Made by a program: the position numbers and the translations under genes. A model generated the notes under the pieces. It did not search any database, was not told where the DNA came from, and was given only the letters and a program-made list of their open reading frames with translations. 14,769 bases of DNA from an uncultured Flavobacteriales bacterium (GTDB lineage: Bacteria; Bacteroidota; Bacteroidia; Flavobacteriales; BACL11). Within the stretch, counting starts at the first letter, position 1, and the number at the start of each line of letters is the position of its first letter. The stretch spans positions 1 to 14,769 of the forward strand of contig CATMIT010000030.1 in NCBI GenBank assembly GCA_950069165.1, in the 5' to 3' direction. Positions 1-7,658 of this stretch are shown one piece after another.

Positions 1-67
1 CAACTTATACGACTATAAATTAATAAAGTTTCAATTTTTTTGAATAACTGAGATATTGTAATGAGAA

Positions 68-99
68 TTGAATTTGTATATTCAATTTTCTTAAATTTG
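68..99 (+). promoter_or_regulatory. Bacteroidota-type promoter of the C25 peptidase gene
   Basis: A TTG at 68-70 (-33 element), a 21-base spacer, and TAAATTTG at 92-99, which matches the known Bacteroidota -7 consensus TAnnTTTG with its usual 17-23 base spacing. Transcription would begin near 105, leaving a leader of roughly a dozen bases before the ATG at 118. This argues against the in-frame ATG at 61, which would lie upstream of the RNA start. Confidence 0.7.
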
Positions 100-117
100 C
101 GCATAAATAATATTGTT

Positions 118-3100
118 ATGAAAAAAATTACTATCATTCTTTGTCTGATTTGCTTTATTTTTTCTTCTTTTTCAAAAGAGATTCGACTTACAGATTCGTA
201 CAATCAATTTGAAATTACAGATAATTCAACAGAAGAATTTTCTTTTGTAAGTAGTTTTGCTAACTTTACAACTAAGGTTATTAAAACAAAAGAAGGTGAT
301 TTTGTGAAAATAATTGTAAAAGGATATTCTGCTGAAAATAATTTTGGAAAGCCGGAACTTCCTGTTTTAAAGAAACTTTTTAGTATTCCTTATGGAGGGG
401 AGGTAGTTGTAAAAATTATAAATATTCAAGAGCAAATTATTTCTCTGAATGATTATGGAATTTATTTACCTATTTTTCCTAATCAACCCTCTATTTCAAA
501 AAGTGAGAATGCAGAAGATGTGCCTTTTGTTTTTGATAGAGATTTTTATCAAATCAATGCATTTAATGAAAACCCTATTGTAAAAACGGAAGTTTTGGGT
601 AAAATGCGTGGTAGAGAGATGGGACGATTAAGCATTTCTCCATTTAGCTACAACCCTGTTACAAATGAGCTTAAAATCATCACTAAGATAGAAGTTAAAG
701 TAATTTTTAAAAATGCAGATTACGAAATGGATTTAGCAATAAGAAAGCAATATTTTAATCCAAATTTTGAACATCAGTTTAAGCGATTTGCGAATTACTT
801 GCCGATTCCTACAAAGGATCTAATTACAACTTACCCAATAAAATATGTGATTATTGCCGATCCTATGTTTCAATCCATTTTACAACCATTTGTAGAGTGG
901 AAAATCAAGAAAGGATTTGAAGTAATTGAGGGCTATACAGATGATCCGGTAGTTGGAAATACAACAACTTCCATAAAAGCTTATATTAAAAATATGTATG
1001 ATAATGCTACTGTAAATAATCCTGCTCCAACTTATTTGCTTCTTGTTGGCGATGAAGCCCAAGTACCTTCTTTTAATGGAAATGCTGGCTCTCATTTAGC
1101 GGATATGTACTATTGTGAATTTGATGGTGGAGGTGATTTTTACCCTGAAATGTATTATGGTAGATTTTCAGCCACTATTCCAGAACAGTTAACGCCACAA
1201 ATACTTAAAACTTTAGAATACGAACAATATACCATGCCAGATCCTTCTTATCTGGATGAGGTATTGATGGTTGCGGGGGTAGACGCATCTATGGCACCAA
1301 CTTATGGAAATGGGCAAATAAATTATGGAACCGATAATTATTTCAATGCCGCTCATAGCTTGACTTCTTACACTTATTTGTATGGTTCAGGAAGCCCTAT
1401 TACTTCAGATATGCCAGGGGCTTCTGCTGCAATAATTGCAGATGTGAGTGGTGGAGTTGGCTTTGCGAATTATACAGCTCATTGCGGTTCTTCCGGTTGG
1501 TCTGATCCAAGCTTTTCAACATCTGATGTGCCATCATTACAGAACGCTAATGAGTATGGATTGATGATAGGAAATTGTTGTCAATCGAACAAATTTGATG
1601 TGCCAGAATGTTTTGGAGAAGCACTTTTGCGTGCAAATAGTAAAGGGGCAGTTGGTTATATTGGTGGAAGTAATAATACTTATTGGGATGAAGATTATTG
1701 GTGGGGTGTTGGAAGTGGGACAACATCTTGGTCAGGAAACCCCAATGCACCACCATCCACTACAACATATCAGCAAACAGGTTTAGGGAGTTATGATTGT
1801 ATAATGCATGAAAATGGTGAGCAACAAGCTGATTGGTTTATAACACAAGGACAAATACTTCATGCTGGAAATTTAGCAGTAACTCAAGCTGGTGGAGCTG
1901 AGCAATATTATTGGGAGATTTATCATTTAATGGGCGATCCTTCTGTAATGCCATATATTGGAGTGCCTTCTGCTATGACTGTTAATCATTTATCTGCTGT
2001 TGCCGTTGGCACTTCTACGCTTGTCGTTACTACTGAGCAGCATGCATATGTTGCGCTTTCAATGAATGGCGTTTTGTTAGATGCACAAATTGTGGGACAA
2101 AGCGGAATGATTACTTTAAGTTTTTCACCTCTAAGCAATATTGGAACTGCCGATTTGGTGGTTACCAAACAATTCAGAGAGCCGTATTTTGGAACCGTTT
2201 CTGTAATTACTACAAACGCTCCTTTTGTGATTTGTTCTAATTATTTAGTGGATGATAGTTTTGGGAACAATAATGGTTTAGTAGATTATGGGGAAGTGAT
2301 TCATTTGGATGTGGACTTGCAGAATTTGGGCTCGGTAAATGCAACTAATGTGAGTGTGAAACTCAGCACAAACAATCAATACATCAGCATTACAGATAGT
2401 TTGGATTTTTCTTCTGGAGTGAATGCCAATCAAACTACAAATATTGCGAATGCATTTACTTTTGAGGTGGATAATAATATTCCTGATCAGCATCAAGTAC
2501 AGTTTCAGTTAGATGTAACGGATGCTAGCGGAAATTCTTGGATTTCGAATATCCATGTTGTGCTAAATGCGCCACTATTAGGGCATATAAGTTTCACAAT
2601 TAATGATACGATAACAGGAAATGGAAATGGAAAATTAGATGCTGGAGAAACTGTAGACTTGATTGTAGAAGTAGTGAATTCTGGCCATGCTGATATTAGT
2701 AATTTGTTGGCTAACTTATCTAGTTCAAGCTCTTATGTAAGCGTTACCTCTGCTACTTCCAATATCAATAATTTGAATATTAGCCAGTCCACCAATGCGA
2801 TATTTACTATTAGCATTGATGCACTTACGCCTTTAGGCACTTTAGCTCAATTTCCTTTTGATTTTGGAAACGGTACTTACAATTACAATTTTACTTTCTC
2901 AGATGTGATTGGTATCATTGATGAGGATTATGAAACAGGAAATTTCACTAATTACGCTTGGACACATAATAATTTCCCTTGGGTTATTGATAGCGTTCAA
3001 CCCTATGAAGGAGTGTTTTGTAGCCAATCTTTTAACGGATTGCCTGATGGAGAAGAATCGGAACTTTTTATAAGTGTAAATGTTTTGGCTGCCGGAGATA

Positions 3101-3582
3101 TTTCCTTTTACTTTTCTGTTTCTTCAGAAGAAGATTTTGACTTTTTGAAGTTCAAAATAAATGGAGCAAAAATGTCACAATGGTCAGGCAATATGCCATG
3201 GACTTTGGTTACTTATCCGGTAGGAGTGGGGCCAAATATTTTCAAATGGGAGTATGAAAAAGATGGTAGTTGGGCTATTGGGCAGGATTGTGCTTGGATA
3301 GATTATATCGTTTTCCCTCCAATTGATTTAAATGCTTTGTCAGTTGTTGAAAATTATGCAGATATAAAATTATTTCCAAACCCTACAATGGGCTCTTTTT
3401 CCATTACTTTTAAGGATTCCAAACAGCATGATTTAAGAATTTTGGATGTGAATGGAAAAGTGCTTAAATCTGCCAATAGTATAAGTAAAAATTGGTATTT
3501 TGATATTTCCGATTATTCTTCCGGTACATACATTATAGAAGTTCTGCCGGAAGCAATTACTTATCAAATTGTAAAACAATAG
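118..3582 (+). CDS. Secreted gingipain-family (C25) cysteine peptidase with T9SS C-terminal sorting domain
   Basis: Extracellular peptidase of 1154 aa. The ATG at 118 is chosen over that at 61 because it gives a clean signal peptide (MKK, hydrophobic core, about 20 residues) just after a promoter. A propeptide-like region of about 240 residues precedes the C25 core. The catalytic histidine is His455 in NYTAHCGSSGW. The catalytic cysteine is Cys488 in IGNCCQSNKF, 33 residues later, the same spacing as in gingipain R (His211/Cys244, from memory). Two related beta domains follow (about 701-815 and 820-925), each opening with an Asp/Asn/Gly-rich, calcium-site-like stretch. Then comes a jelly-roll domain (about 935-1067) with paired cysteines. 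The last 75 residues, beginning around LFPNP, are a type A T9SS sorting domain. It is not PorU, whose catalytic pair lies much further along the protein. The substrate is unknown. The stop overlaps the start of ruvX. Confidence 0.9.
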   Translation: MKKITIILCLICFIFSSFSKEIRLTDSYNQFEITDNSTEEFSFVSSFANFTTKVIKTKEGDFVKIIVKGYSAENNFGKPELPVLKKLFSIPYGGEVVVKIINIQEQIISLNDYGIYLPIFPNQPSISKSENAEDVPFVFDRDFYQINAFNENPIVKTEVLGKMRGREMGRLSISPFSYNPVTNELKIITKIEVKVIFKNADYEMDLAIRKQYFNPNFEHQFKRFANYLPIPTKDLITTYPIKYVIIADPMFQSILQPFVEWKIKKGFEVIEGYTDDPVVGNTTTSIKAYIKNMYDNATVNNPAPTYLLLVGDEAQVPSFNGNAGSHLADMYYCEFDGGGDFYPEMYYGRFSATIPEQLTPQILKTLEYEQYTMPDPSYLDEVLMVAGVDASMAPTYGNGQINYGTDNYFNAAHSLTSYTYLYGSGSPITSDMPGASAAIIADVSGGVGFANYTAHCGSSGWSDPSFSTSDVPSLQNANEYGLMIGNCCQSNKFDVPECFGEALLRANSKGAVGYIGGSNNTYWDEDYWWGVGSGTTSWSGNPNAPPSTTTYQQTGLGSYDCIMHENGEQQADWFITQGQILHAGNLAVTQAGGAEQYYWEIYHLMGDPSVMPYIGVPSAMTVNHLSAVAVGTSTLVVTTEQHAYVALSMNGVLLDAQIVGQSGMITLSFSPLSNIGTADLVVTKQFREPYFGTVSVITTNAPFVICSNYLVDDSFGNNNGLVDYGEVIHLDVDLQNLGSVNATNVSVKLSTNNQYISITDSLDFSSGVNANQTTNIANAFTFEVDNNIPDQHQVQFQLDVTDASGNSWISNIHVVLNAPLLGHISFTINDTITGNGNGKLDAGETVDLIVEVVNSGHADISNLLANLSSSSSYVSVTSATSNINNLNISQSTNAIFTISIDALTPLGTLAQFPFDFGNGTYNYNFTFSDVIGIIDEDYETGNFTNYAWTHNNFPWVIDSVQPYEGVFCSQSFNGLPDGEESELFISVNVLAAGDISFYFSVSSEEDFDFLKFKINGAKMSQWSGNMPWTLVTYPVGVGPNIFKWEYEKDGSWAIGQDCAWIDYIVFPPIDLNALSVVENYADIKLFPNPTMGSFSITFKDSKQHDLRILDVNGKVLKSANSISKNWYFDISDYSSGTYIIEVLPEAITYQIVKQ

Positions 3583-3992
3583 TGGCAAAAGCCCTTGGAA
3601 TTGATTACGGTAAAAAGCGAATCGGCATAGCAATTTCCGATTCTTTACAAATAATTGCATCTGCACTTACAACCGTAAACACTCCTGATATTTTTATTTT
3701 TTTAGATGATTTATTAAAAAAACAAGAAATAGATTGCTTTGTAGTGGGCGAGCCGAAAAACCTAGATGGAACTCCAACAGATAGCACAGCAATAACGGAA
3801 GAATTTGTATCAAAACTATCTAAAAAATATTCTCAAATTTTTATTAAAAGAATTGACGAAAGATTTACTTCCAAAATTGCCAAACAAAGTATTTTAGATG
3901 CTGGTATAAAAAAAATGAAAAGAAGAGATAAAGCGCTAGTAGACAAAGTAAGTGCTGCAATTATTTTGCAGAGTTATTTGGATGCAAAATAA
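3582..3992 (+). CDS. ruvX: RuvX/YqgF RNase H-fold nuclease (putative Holliday junction resolvase, pre-16S rRNA processing)
   Basis: Cytoplasmic protein of 136 aa, the normal family length. Family members have an RNase H fold and are linked to Holliday junction resolution and 16S rRNA 5'-end maturation. The carboxylates expected for metal binding are visible: Asp8 in GIDYGKKRIGIA, Glu93 in DERFTS, and Asp121 in DKVSAA. The VGEPKNLDG segment is also typical. The start is GTG, and its G is the last base of the preceding TAG stop, so the gene is probably translationally coupled to the secreted peptidase gene. No separate TAnnTTTG element was seen just upstream. Its position behind an exported peptidase rather than another housekeeping gene is unusual. 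Confidence 0.92.
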   Translation: MAKALGIDYGKKRIGIAISDSLQIIASALTTVNTPDIFIFLDDLLKKQEIDCFVVGEPKNLDGTPTDSTAITEEFVSKLSKKYSQIFIKRIDERFTSKIAKQSILDAGIKKMKRRDKALVDKVSAAIILQSYLDAK

Positions 3993-4000
3993 AATACAAC

Positions 4001-4028
4001 TGTCATCCTGAACTCATGTGAAGGATCT
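4001..4028. repeat. Remnant of a dispersed intergenic repeat (GTCATCCTGAACT type)
   Basis: The stretch reads TGTCATCCTGAACT, then a short variable part, then GAAGGATCTGCC, with ATCCT (4004-4008) and AGGAT (4022-4026) as inverted arms. It resembles a short element I recall as scattered between genes in many Bacteroidota genomes. Only one copy is present here, so the repeat status is from recognition, not from this window. Confidence 0.5.
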
Positions 4029-4042
4029 GCCTTTTCCTTTTT

Positions 4043-4091
4043 GTCATTGCGAATAAAATGAAGCAATCTAAAAAGAGATAGCCACTTCATT
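4043..4091. repeat. Degenerate copy of the 'GTCATTGCGA...GAAGCAATCT' intergenic element
   Basis: GTCATTGCGA, then GAAGCAATCT, then GAGATAGCCACTTCATT follow the order of a palindromic repeat widely seen between bacterial genes. ATTGC (4046-4050) pairs with GCAAT (4063-4067), and AATGAAG (4057-4063) pairs with CTTCATT (4085-4091). The usual closing arm (CGCAATGAC) is eroded. It lies between the convergent ends of ruvX and the small membrane protein gene and could fold in either transcript, but there is no T-tract to call it a terminator. Confidence 0.5.
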
Positions 4092-4115
4092 AGTTGCATA
4101 GTTTTTGATTTACTT

Positions 4116-4400
4116 TCAGCTTCCGGCAAATGGTGTCCCGAAAATTCCAACTGCAAGTTCTGCCCAAATGAGTAGAAATACTACAAGAATTGTTATGCAT
4201 ATCGCAATCCTGTGCTTTATTTTACTTACTTTCCTGATAGTAAGCTCACAGATGAACCCTATGCTTAGCAATAGGATACCCATTACTACAAAATCTAAGA
4301 TTGTCCATGAAACTTCATCTGTGAATTGCATTGCAATAAGTGGAATAGACAATAGAATTGCCACTACTATTAAAATATTTTTTTGACTTTTATTTTTCAT
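4116..4400 (-). CDS. Small three-helix inner-membrane protein, function unknown
   Basis: 94 aa, almost wholly hydrophobic. There are three predicted membrane segments: about residues 9-25 after a lysine-rich N-terminus, about 32-52, and about 65-88, with a charged loop (RKVSKIKHR) between the second and third. The C-terminus AELAVGIFGTPFAGS looks like the strongly conserved end of a hypothetical protein family common in Bacteroidota (recognition, not a search). The ATG at 4400 has no clear promoter: the nearest candidates, TACCTTTT and AAATTTTG, each miss the consensus by one base. It lies 114 bases downstream of lolA on the same strand, behind a heptad repeat array, so it may be a separate transcript. 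The overlapping plus-strand frame at 4105-4386 is a shadow. Confidence 0.75.
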   Translation of the reverse strand: MKNKSQKNILIVVAILLSIPLIAMQFTDEVSWTILDFVVMGILLLSIGFICELTIRKVSKIKHRIAICITILVVFLLIWAELAVGIFGTPFAGS

Positions 4401-4462
4401 AATTATAATGATTTTGTTAAAAGGTAGCTACATTTTTTTCCAAAATTTGCTATGACATATTA

Positions 4463-4511
4463 TTCTAAGGACTATTGTCTATCTACTGAATACTGTCTAC
4501 TGGTTTCTGTC
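4463..4511 (-). repeat. Degenerate heptanucleotide array, seven units
   Basis: Seven consecutive 7-bp units on the plus strand: TTCTAAG, GACTATT, GTCTATC, TACTGAA, TACTGTC, TACTGGT, TTCTGTC. All have CT at positions 3-4. On the minus strand, the strand of the flanking genes, this is AG every 7 bp. It fills much of the 114-base gap (4401-4514) between lolA and the small membrane protein gene. Nothing else was recognised in that gap. Confidence 0.75.
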
Positions 4512-4514
4512 TTT

Positions 4515-5150
4515 TTACCTCAAATCAATTACCTCAACATCTGGATAGTTGGTAGTATTAAAGTTAAAAGGAGGGAGTTCTTGATTGGTTTTAAAACTTT
4601 TAATATTGTAGGTGTAAATTCCTCCATTTTTATCGTAAAGTGCTAAAATACTTATTTGGCTTTTTAGTGCATTTATCGTTAATCGTATTTTCATAATTGG
4701 GCCACTTTCCTTTGGGAAAAGGTCAATGATATGCATTCGCACTCCATTAACTGATTTTGCCTCTACATAAGCGCTTTTATAGTCTTCATCATAAACGGTA
4801 AAAAGTTTGTTGGGGCTTAGGGCATCTTCATCTTCCAAGTCATAATCCATAATTTGCACCTCATTCATTTCTTTCAAATAAATCCAATGCGTAGTGCCGT
4901 TATTTATTATGAGTTGCTGAGGCATATCAATCCTAAAGTTTTCACCTTCCAAATCCAATTTCCCTCTACTTTTCTCATTTATTCCAGCACTTTTGTTAGT
5001 GAAAATGTGGTCAAATTCTATACTAATAGAACTGTATATTTTTGTGGTTTCACTTAATTTTGCTAATATATCAGTAGCTAATTTATCTTGCCCTATTGCA
5101 TTAGTTAAGCTTATACAAATACTTAAAAATAAAGTAATTATCTTTTTCAT
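4515..5150 (-). CDS. lolA: LolA-like outer-membrane lipoprotein carrier, periplasmic
   Basis: 211 aa with an N-terminal signal peptide (MKKIITLFLSICISLTNAIG, cleavage near residue 20-21). The mature protein has the LolA/LolB-like half-barrel pattern: an N-terminal helix with ILAKLSE, then alternating strands such as IEFDHIF, SRGKLDLEGENFRIDMP and NNGTTHWIYLKEMNEVQI. LolA chaperones lipoproteins released by LolCDE across the periplasm. The ATG is separated from the ftsK stop by a single base (TAA G ATG), so the two are almost certainly cotranscribed and coupled. The ftsK-lolA order is a pairing I know from other Bacteroidota. Sequence identity within this family is low, so the assignment rests on the fold pattern plus context. 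Confidence 0.82.
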   Translation of the reverse strand: MKKIITLFLSICISLTNAIGQDKLATDILAKLSETTKIYSSISIEFDHIFTNKSAGINEKSRGKLDLEGENFRIDMPQQLIINNGTTHWIYLKEMNEVQIMDYDLEDEDALSPNKLFTVYDEDYKSAYVEAKSVNGVRMHIIDLFPKESGPIMKIRLTINALKSQISILALYDKNGGIYTYNIKSFKTNQELPPFNFNTTNYPDVEVIDLR

Positions 5151-5151
5151 C

Positions 5152-7512
5152 TTAATTGTTTAATGTATTTAGTAATTCCTCCAAAGCCATTTCATCACGA
5201 ACCAATACTTGCCTTGCTTTACTGCCTTCAAAAGGACCAACAATTCCGGCTGCTTCCAGTTCATCTATTATTCTTCCTGCTCGGTTGTATCCCAGTTTTA
5301 ATCTTCTTTGTATCATAGAGGTGGAGCCCTGTTGGTGCTTTACAACTACTCTTGCCGCATCATCAAACAAGGCATCTCTTTCATCTAAATTAATATCGCC
5401 ATTAGCTGTTTCTGCTTCTCCAACAAATTCTGGAAGCATATACGCATCAGGGTAAGCCCTTTGCGCGCCAATATAATCACAAATAGCATCTACTTCAGGA
5501 GTATCAATAAAAGCGCATTGCAAACGCGATAAATCACTGCCAGTTGAAATTAGCATATCGCCCATTCCTATTAATTGTTCGGCTCCTTTACTATCCATAA
5601 TTGTTCTGGAATCAGTGGATGAAGTTACCCTAAAAGCAACCCTTGCTGGGAAGTTGGCTTTTATAAGTCCTGTAATTACATTTACAGATGGTCTTTGTGT
5701 AGCTACAATCAAATGAATACCAATGGCACGAGCCAATTGTGCAAGGCGGGCAATAGGGGTTTCAATCTCTTTTCCTGCTGTCATTATTAAATCAGAAAAC
5801 TCATCAATAATCAAAACTATGTATGGTAAAAATCTATGTCCATCATTTGGATTTAGCTTTCGTGCGATAAACTTTTTATTGTATTCCACAATATTTCTAC
5901 AATGTGCTTGCTTGCACAAGTCGTATCTTTCGTCCATCTCAATGCAAAGGGAATTTATGGTATTCACCACCTTTTTGGTATCGGTAATTATTGCATCTTC
6001 CGAATCAGGGAGTTTTGCCAAATAATGTCTTTCAATTTTATTAAAAAGTGATAGTTCTACTTTCTTTGGATCAACCAATACAAACTTAATTTGTGATGGG
6101 TGCTTTTTATACAATAAGGATGCCAAGACTACATTCAGCCCAACTGATTTCCCTTGCCCAGTTGCACCTGCCATAAGCAGGTGAGGCATTTTTGCTAAAT
6201 CCACTACATAGGTTTCGTTAGATATGGTTTTCCCAAAAGCAATTGGTAATTCCATTTTACTATTCTGAAACTTTTCAGAGGATAGCACATCAAACATGGA
6301 AACTATATTCTTGTTTTTATTAGGTACTTCAATACCAATGGTGCCTCTTCCAGGAATTGGGGCTATAATTCTAATTCCTTCTGCTGCCAAGCTAAGGGCT
6401 ATATCATCTTCCAGGTTTTTAATTTTCGAGATTCTAATTCCTGCTTCTGGCACAATTTCATAAAGAGTGATAGTGGGCCCAATGGTGGCTTTTATAGAGT
6501 CAATGCCTATGCTATAATTTCCAAGCGTTTCCACAATTCTTACCTTATTTGCTTCCAACTCCTCTTTGTCTATTTTTATTTCACTTTCTCCATAATCTTT
6601 CAGTAAATCAATTCCCGGCATCTTATATTCAGATAGTTCCAAAGTAGGGTCGTAATCTCCCAATTCTTTCAGTTTATCTTTTATTTCTTTCTCTGATAGG
6701 GTTTCTTCCTTTTCACTTTCAGTTACTTCCATACTCAAATCATCTGATTTCTGTTGAGCTTCCTCTTCTGGTTTTTTTGCTTTCTCTTCATTAACTATTT
6801 CTGGCTGAACTACTTTAATTTCAGGAGGTGTATTGATGATATCCTCTTTCTTTTCCTCTTCTTCTACTTCTATTTTTGTTTCAGTATCTATTCTTGTAGT
6901 AGGTTTTAATTTGTTTAACCAGACTTTCAAAAATGAAAAATTAATTTTTATAGCTGGAAACCAAATTACAATTAAACAGACAACAAGCAATAATTTAGTT
7001 CCAATTGAACCAATCATGCCGTTAAGCCAAATGTTGCTTTCATAGCCAACTCCACCGCCTAAAATCAAATTATCAGCATTAAAGAAATGCCCTAAAAATA
7101 TGGATATCCAAATCATTGCCAGCAATCCATGTTTGATTGATTTACCTAATGGTAAGGTCTGTATTTTCAAAAGTTTAAGTCCAATAATAATTAGTAATGC
7201 AATAAGGATAAAAGAAGAAATTCCAAAACCCTGATAAATAAACCAATGTGCAACCAATGCGCCTAATTTTCCCAGACTATTCTCCACTATTATTTTAGAG
7301 TTGCTGATTACCTGAGCCCACGTTCCGCTTATTTTATCCAAATCGTTTGTCCAATTAAACAAAAAAGAAATAAATGCAATAAGTAGATAAGCAGTAAGTA
7401 GCAGAATAATAATCCCTAACTTTTTATGGTTTTTTTCGTTTTTGAAAGGGGCAGTAATTCTAGAAAATCTGAATCTACTTTTCGTTTTTGATGTTTTTAA
7501 TCTTACATTCAT
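5152..7512 (-). CDS. ftsK: FtsK/SpoIIIE DNA translocase
   Basis: 786 aa, septum-located motor that pumps chromosome ends during division. The N-terminus has four membrane segments (roughly residues 25-55, 80-110, 120-145 and 160-190), followed by a short, highly charged Glu/Lys-rich linker (about 205-290). The motor has Walker A GATGQGKS (about residue 450) and Walker B VLIIDEFSDL (about 567), with the ATQRPSV segment downstream. The C-terminal winged-helix gamma domain (about 710-775, SMIQRRLKLGYNRAGRIID) normally reads KOPS-type orienting sequences. I chose the ATG at 7512 over an in-frame TTG at 7530 because the -7 element TATTTTTG covers 7520-7527. The linker is much shorter than in Escherichia coli FtsK and matches other Bacteroidota in size. 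Confidence 0.95.
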   Translation of the reverse strand: MNVRLKTSKTKSRFRFSRITAPFKNEKNHKKLGIIILLLTAYLLIAFISFLFNWTNDLDKISGTWAQVISNSKIIVENSLGKLGALVAHWFIYQGFGISSFILIALLIIIGLKLLKIQTLPLGKSIKHGLLAMIWISIFLGHFFNADNLILGGGVGYESNIWLNGMIGSIGTKLLLVVCLIVIWFPAIKINFSFLKVWLNKLKPTTRIDTETKIEVEEEEKKEDIINTPPEIKVVQPEIVNEEKAKKPEEEAQQKSDDLSMEVTESEKEETLSEKEIKDKLKELGDYDPTLELSEYKMPGIDLLKDYGESEIKIDKEELEANKVRIVETLGNYSIGIDSIKATIGPTITLYEIVPEAGIRISKIKNLEDDIALSLAAEGIRIIAPIPGRGTIGIEVPNKNKNIVSMFDVLSSEKFQNSKMELPIAFGKTISNETYVVDLAKMPHLLMAGATGQGKSVGLNVVLASLLYKKHPSQIKFVLVDPKKVELSLFNKIERHYLAKLPDSEDAIITDTKKVVNTINSLCIEMDERYDLCKQAHCRNIVEYNKKFIARKLNPNDGHRFLPYIVLIIDEFSDLIMTAGKEIETPIARLAQLARAIGIHLIVATQRPSVNVITGLIKANFPARVAFRVTSSTDSRTIMDSKGAEQLIGMGDMLISTGSDLSRLQCAFIDTPEVDAICDYIGAQRAYPDAYMLPEFVGEAETANGDINLDERDALFDDAARVVVKHQQGSTSMIQRRLKLGYNRAGRIIDELEAAGIVGPFEGSKARQVLVRDEMALEELLNTLNN

Positions 7513-7519
7513 AGAAATC

Positions 7520-7527
7520 CAAAAATA
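7520..7527 (-). promoter_or_regulatory. Candidate -7 element of ftsK-lolA
   Basis: On the minus strand the bases read TATTTTTG, a match to TAnnTTTG, seven bases before the ATG at 7512. No TTG is present at the expected 17-23 base distance, so only half of the promoter is supported. Confidence 0.45.
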
Positions 7528-7552
7528 CAAATACTAAGTAGTATTGTACCGA

Positions 7553-7571
7553 TAATATAACTATTATATTA
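7553..7571. repeat. AT-rich inverted repeat between divergent genes
   Basis: TAATATAA (7553-7560), a 3-base centre, and TTATATTA (7564-7571) form perfect 8-bp arms. They lie between the ftsK promoter and the hydrolase promoter. This could be an operator, but in sequence this AT-rich such a palindrome can occur by chance. Confidence 0.35.
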
Positions 7572-7616
7572 GCAATAAATTGTTAATAATTATACCTTAA
7601 TATCCTATTATGAATT

Positions 7617-7649
7617 TTGGTAAAAAGCAGAATTAAAAAATTAAATTTG
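7617..7649 (+). promoter_or_regulatory. Promoter of the amidinotransferase-ctlX-argS operon
   Basis: TTG at 7617-7619, a 22-base spacer, and TAAATTTG at 7642-7649 fit the Bacteroidota promoter well. The ATG at 7659 is only nine bases after the -7 element, so the leader would be a few bases at most. The -33 TTG can be misread as an in-frame start codon. Confidence 0.65.
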
Positions 7650-7658
7650 CAAACAGAA

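Noticed and set aside
61..117. N-terminal extension of the C25 peptidase from an ATG at 61
   Set aside because: It would place 19 non-signal residues before a clean signal peptide and lies upstream of the predicted transcription start. The ATG at 118 is better.
118..3582. Identification of the C25 peptidase as the T9SS sortase PorU
   Set aside because: The length is similar, but the catalytic His455/Cys488 lie far earlier than in PorU, and the signal, propeptide and C-terminal layout is that of a secreted gingipain-like cargo protein.
4105..4386. 93-aa plus-strand open frame
   Set aside because: It is a mirror of the small membrane protein gene on the minus strand, whose C-terminus looks conserved.
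5723..6025. 100-aa plus-strand open frame inside ftsK
   Set aside because: It is antisense to the conserved motor domain, with no independent evidence.
5790..6175. Variant Walker motifs of FtsK (GATGQGKS, DEFSDL) as a sign of altered function
   Set aside because: The key Lys, Ser and Asp/Glu residues are kept, and such variants look usual for Bacteroidota FtsK.
7617..7658. TTG start for the first hydrolase
   Set aside because: This TTG is the -33 element of a well-matched promoter, and the extension is lysine-rich and unlike family N-termini.
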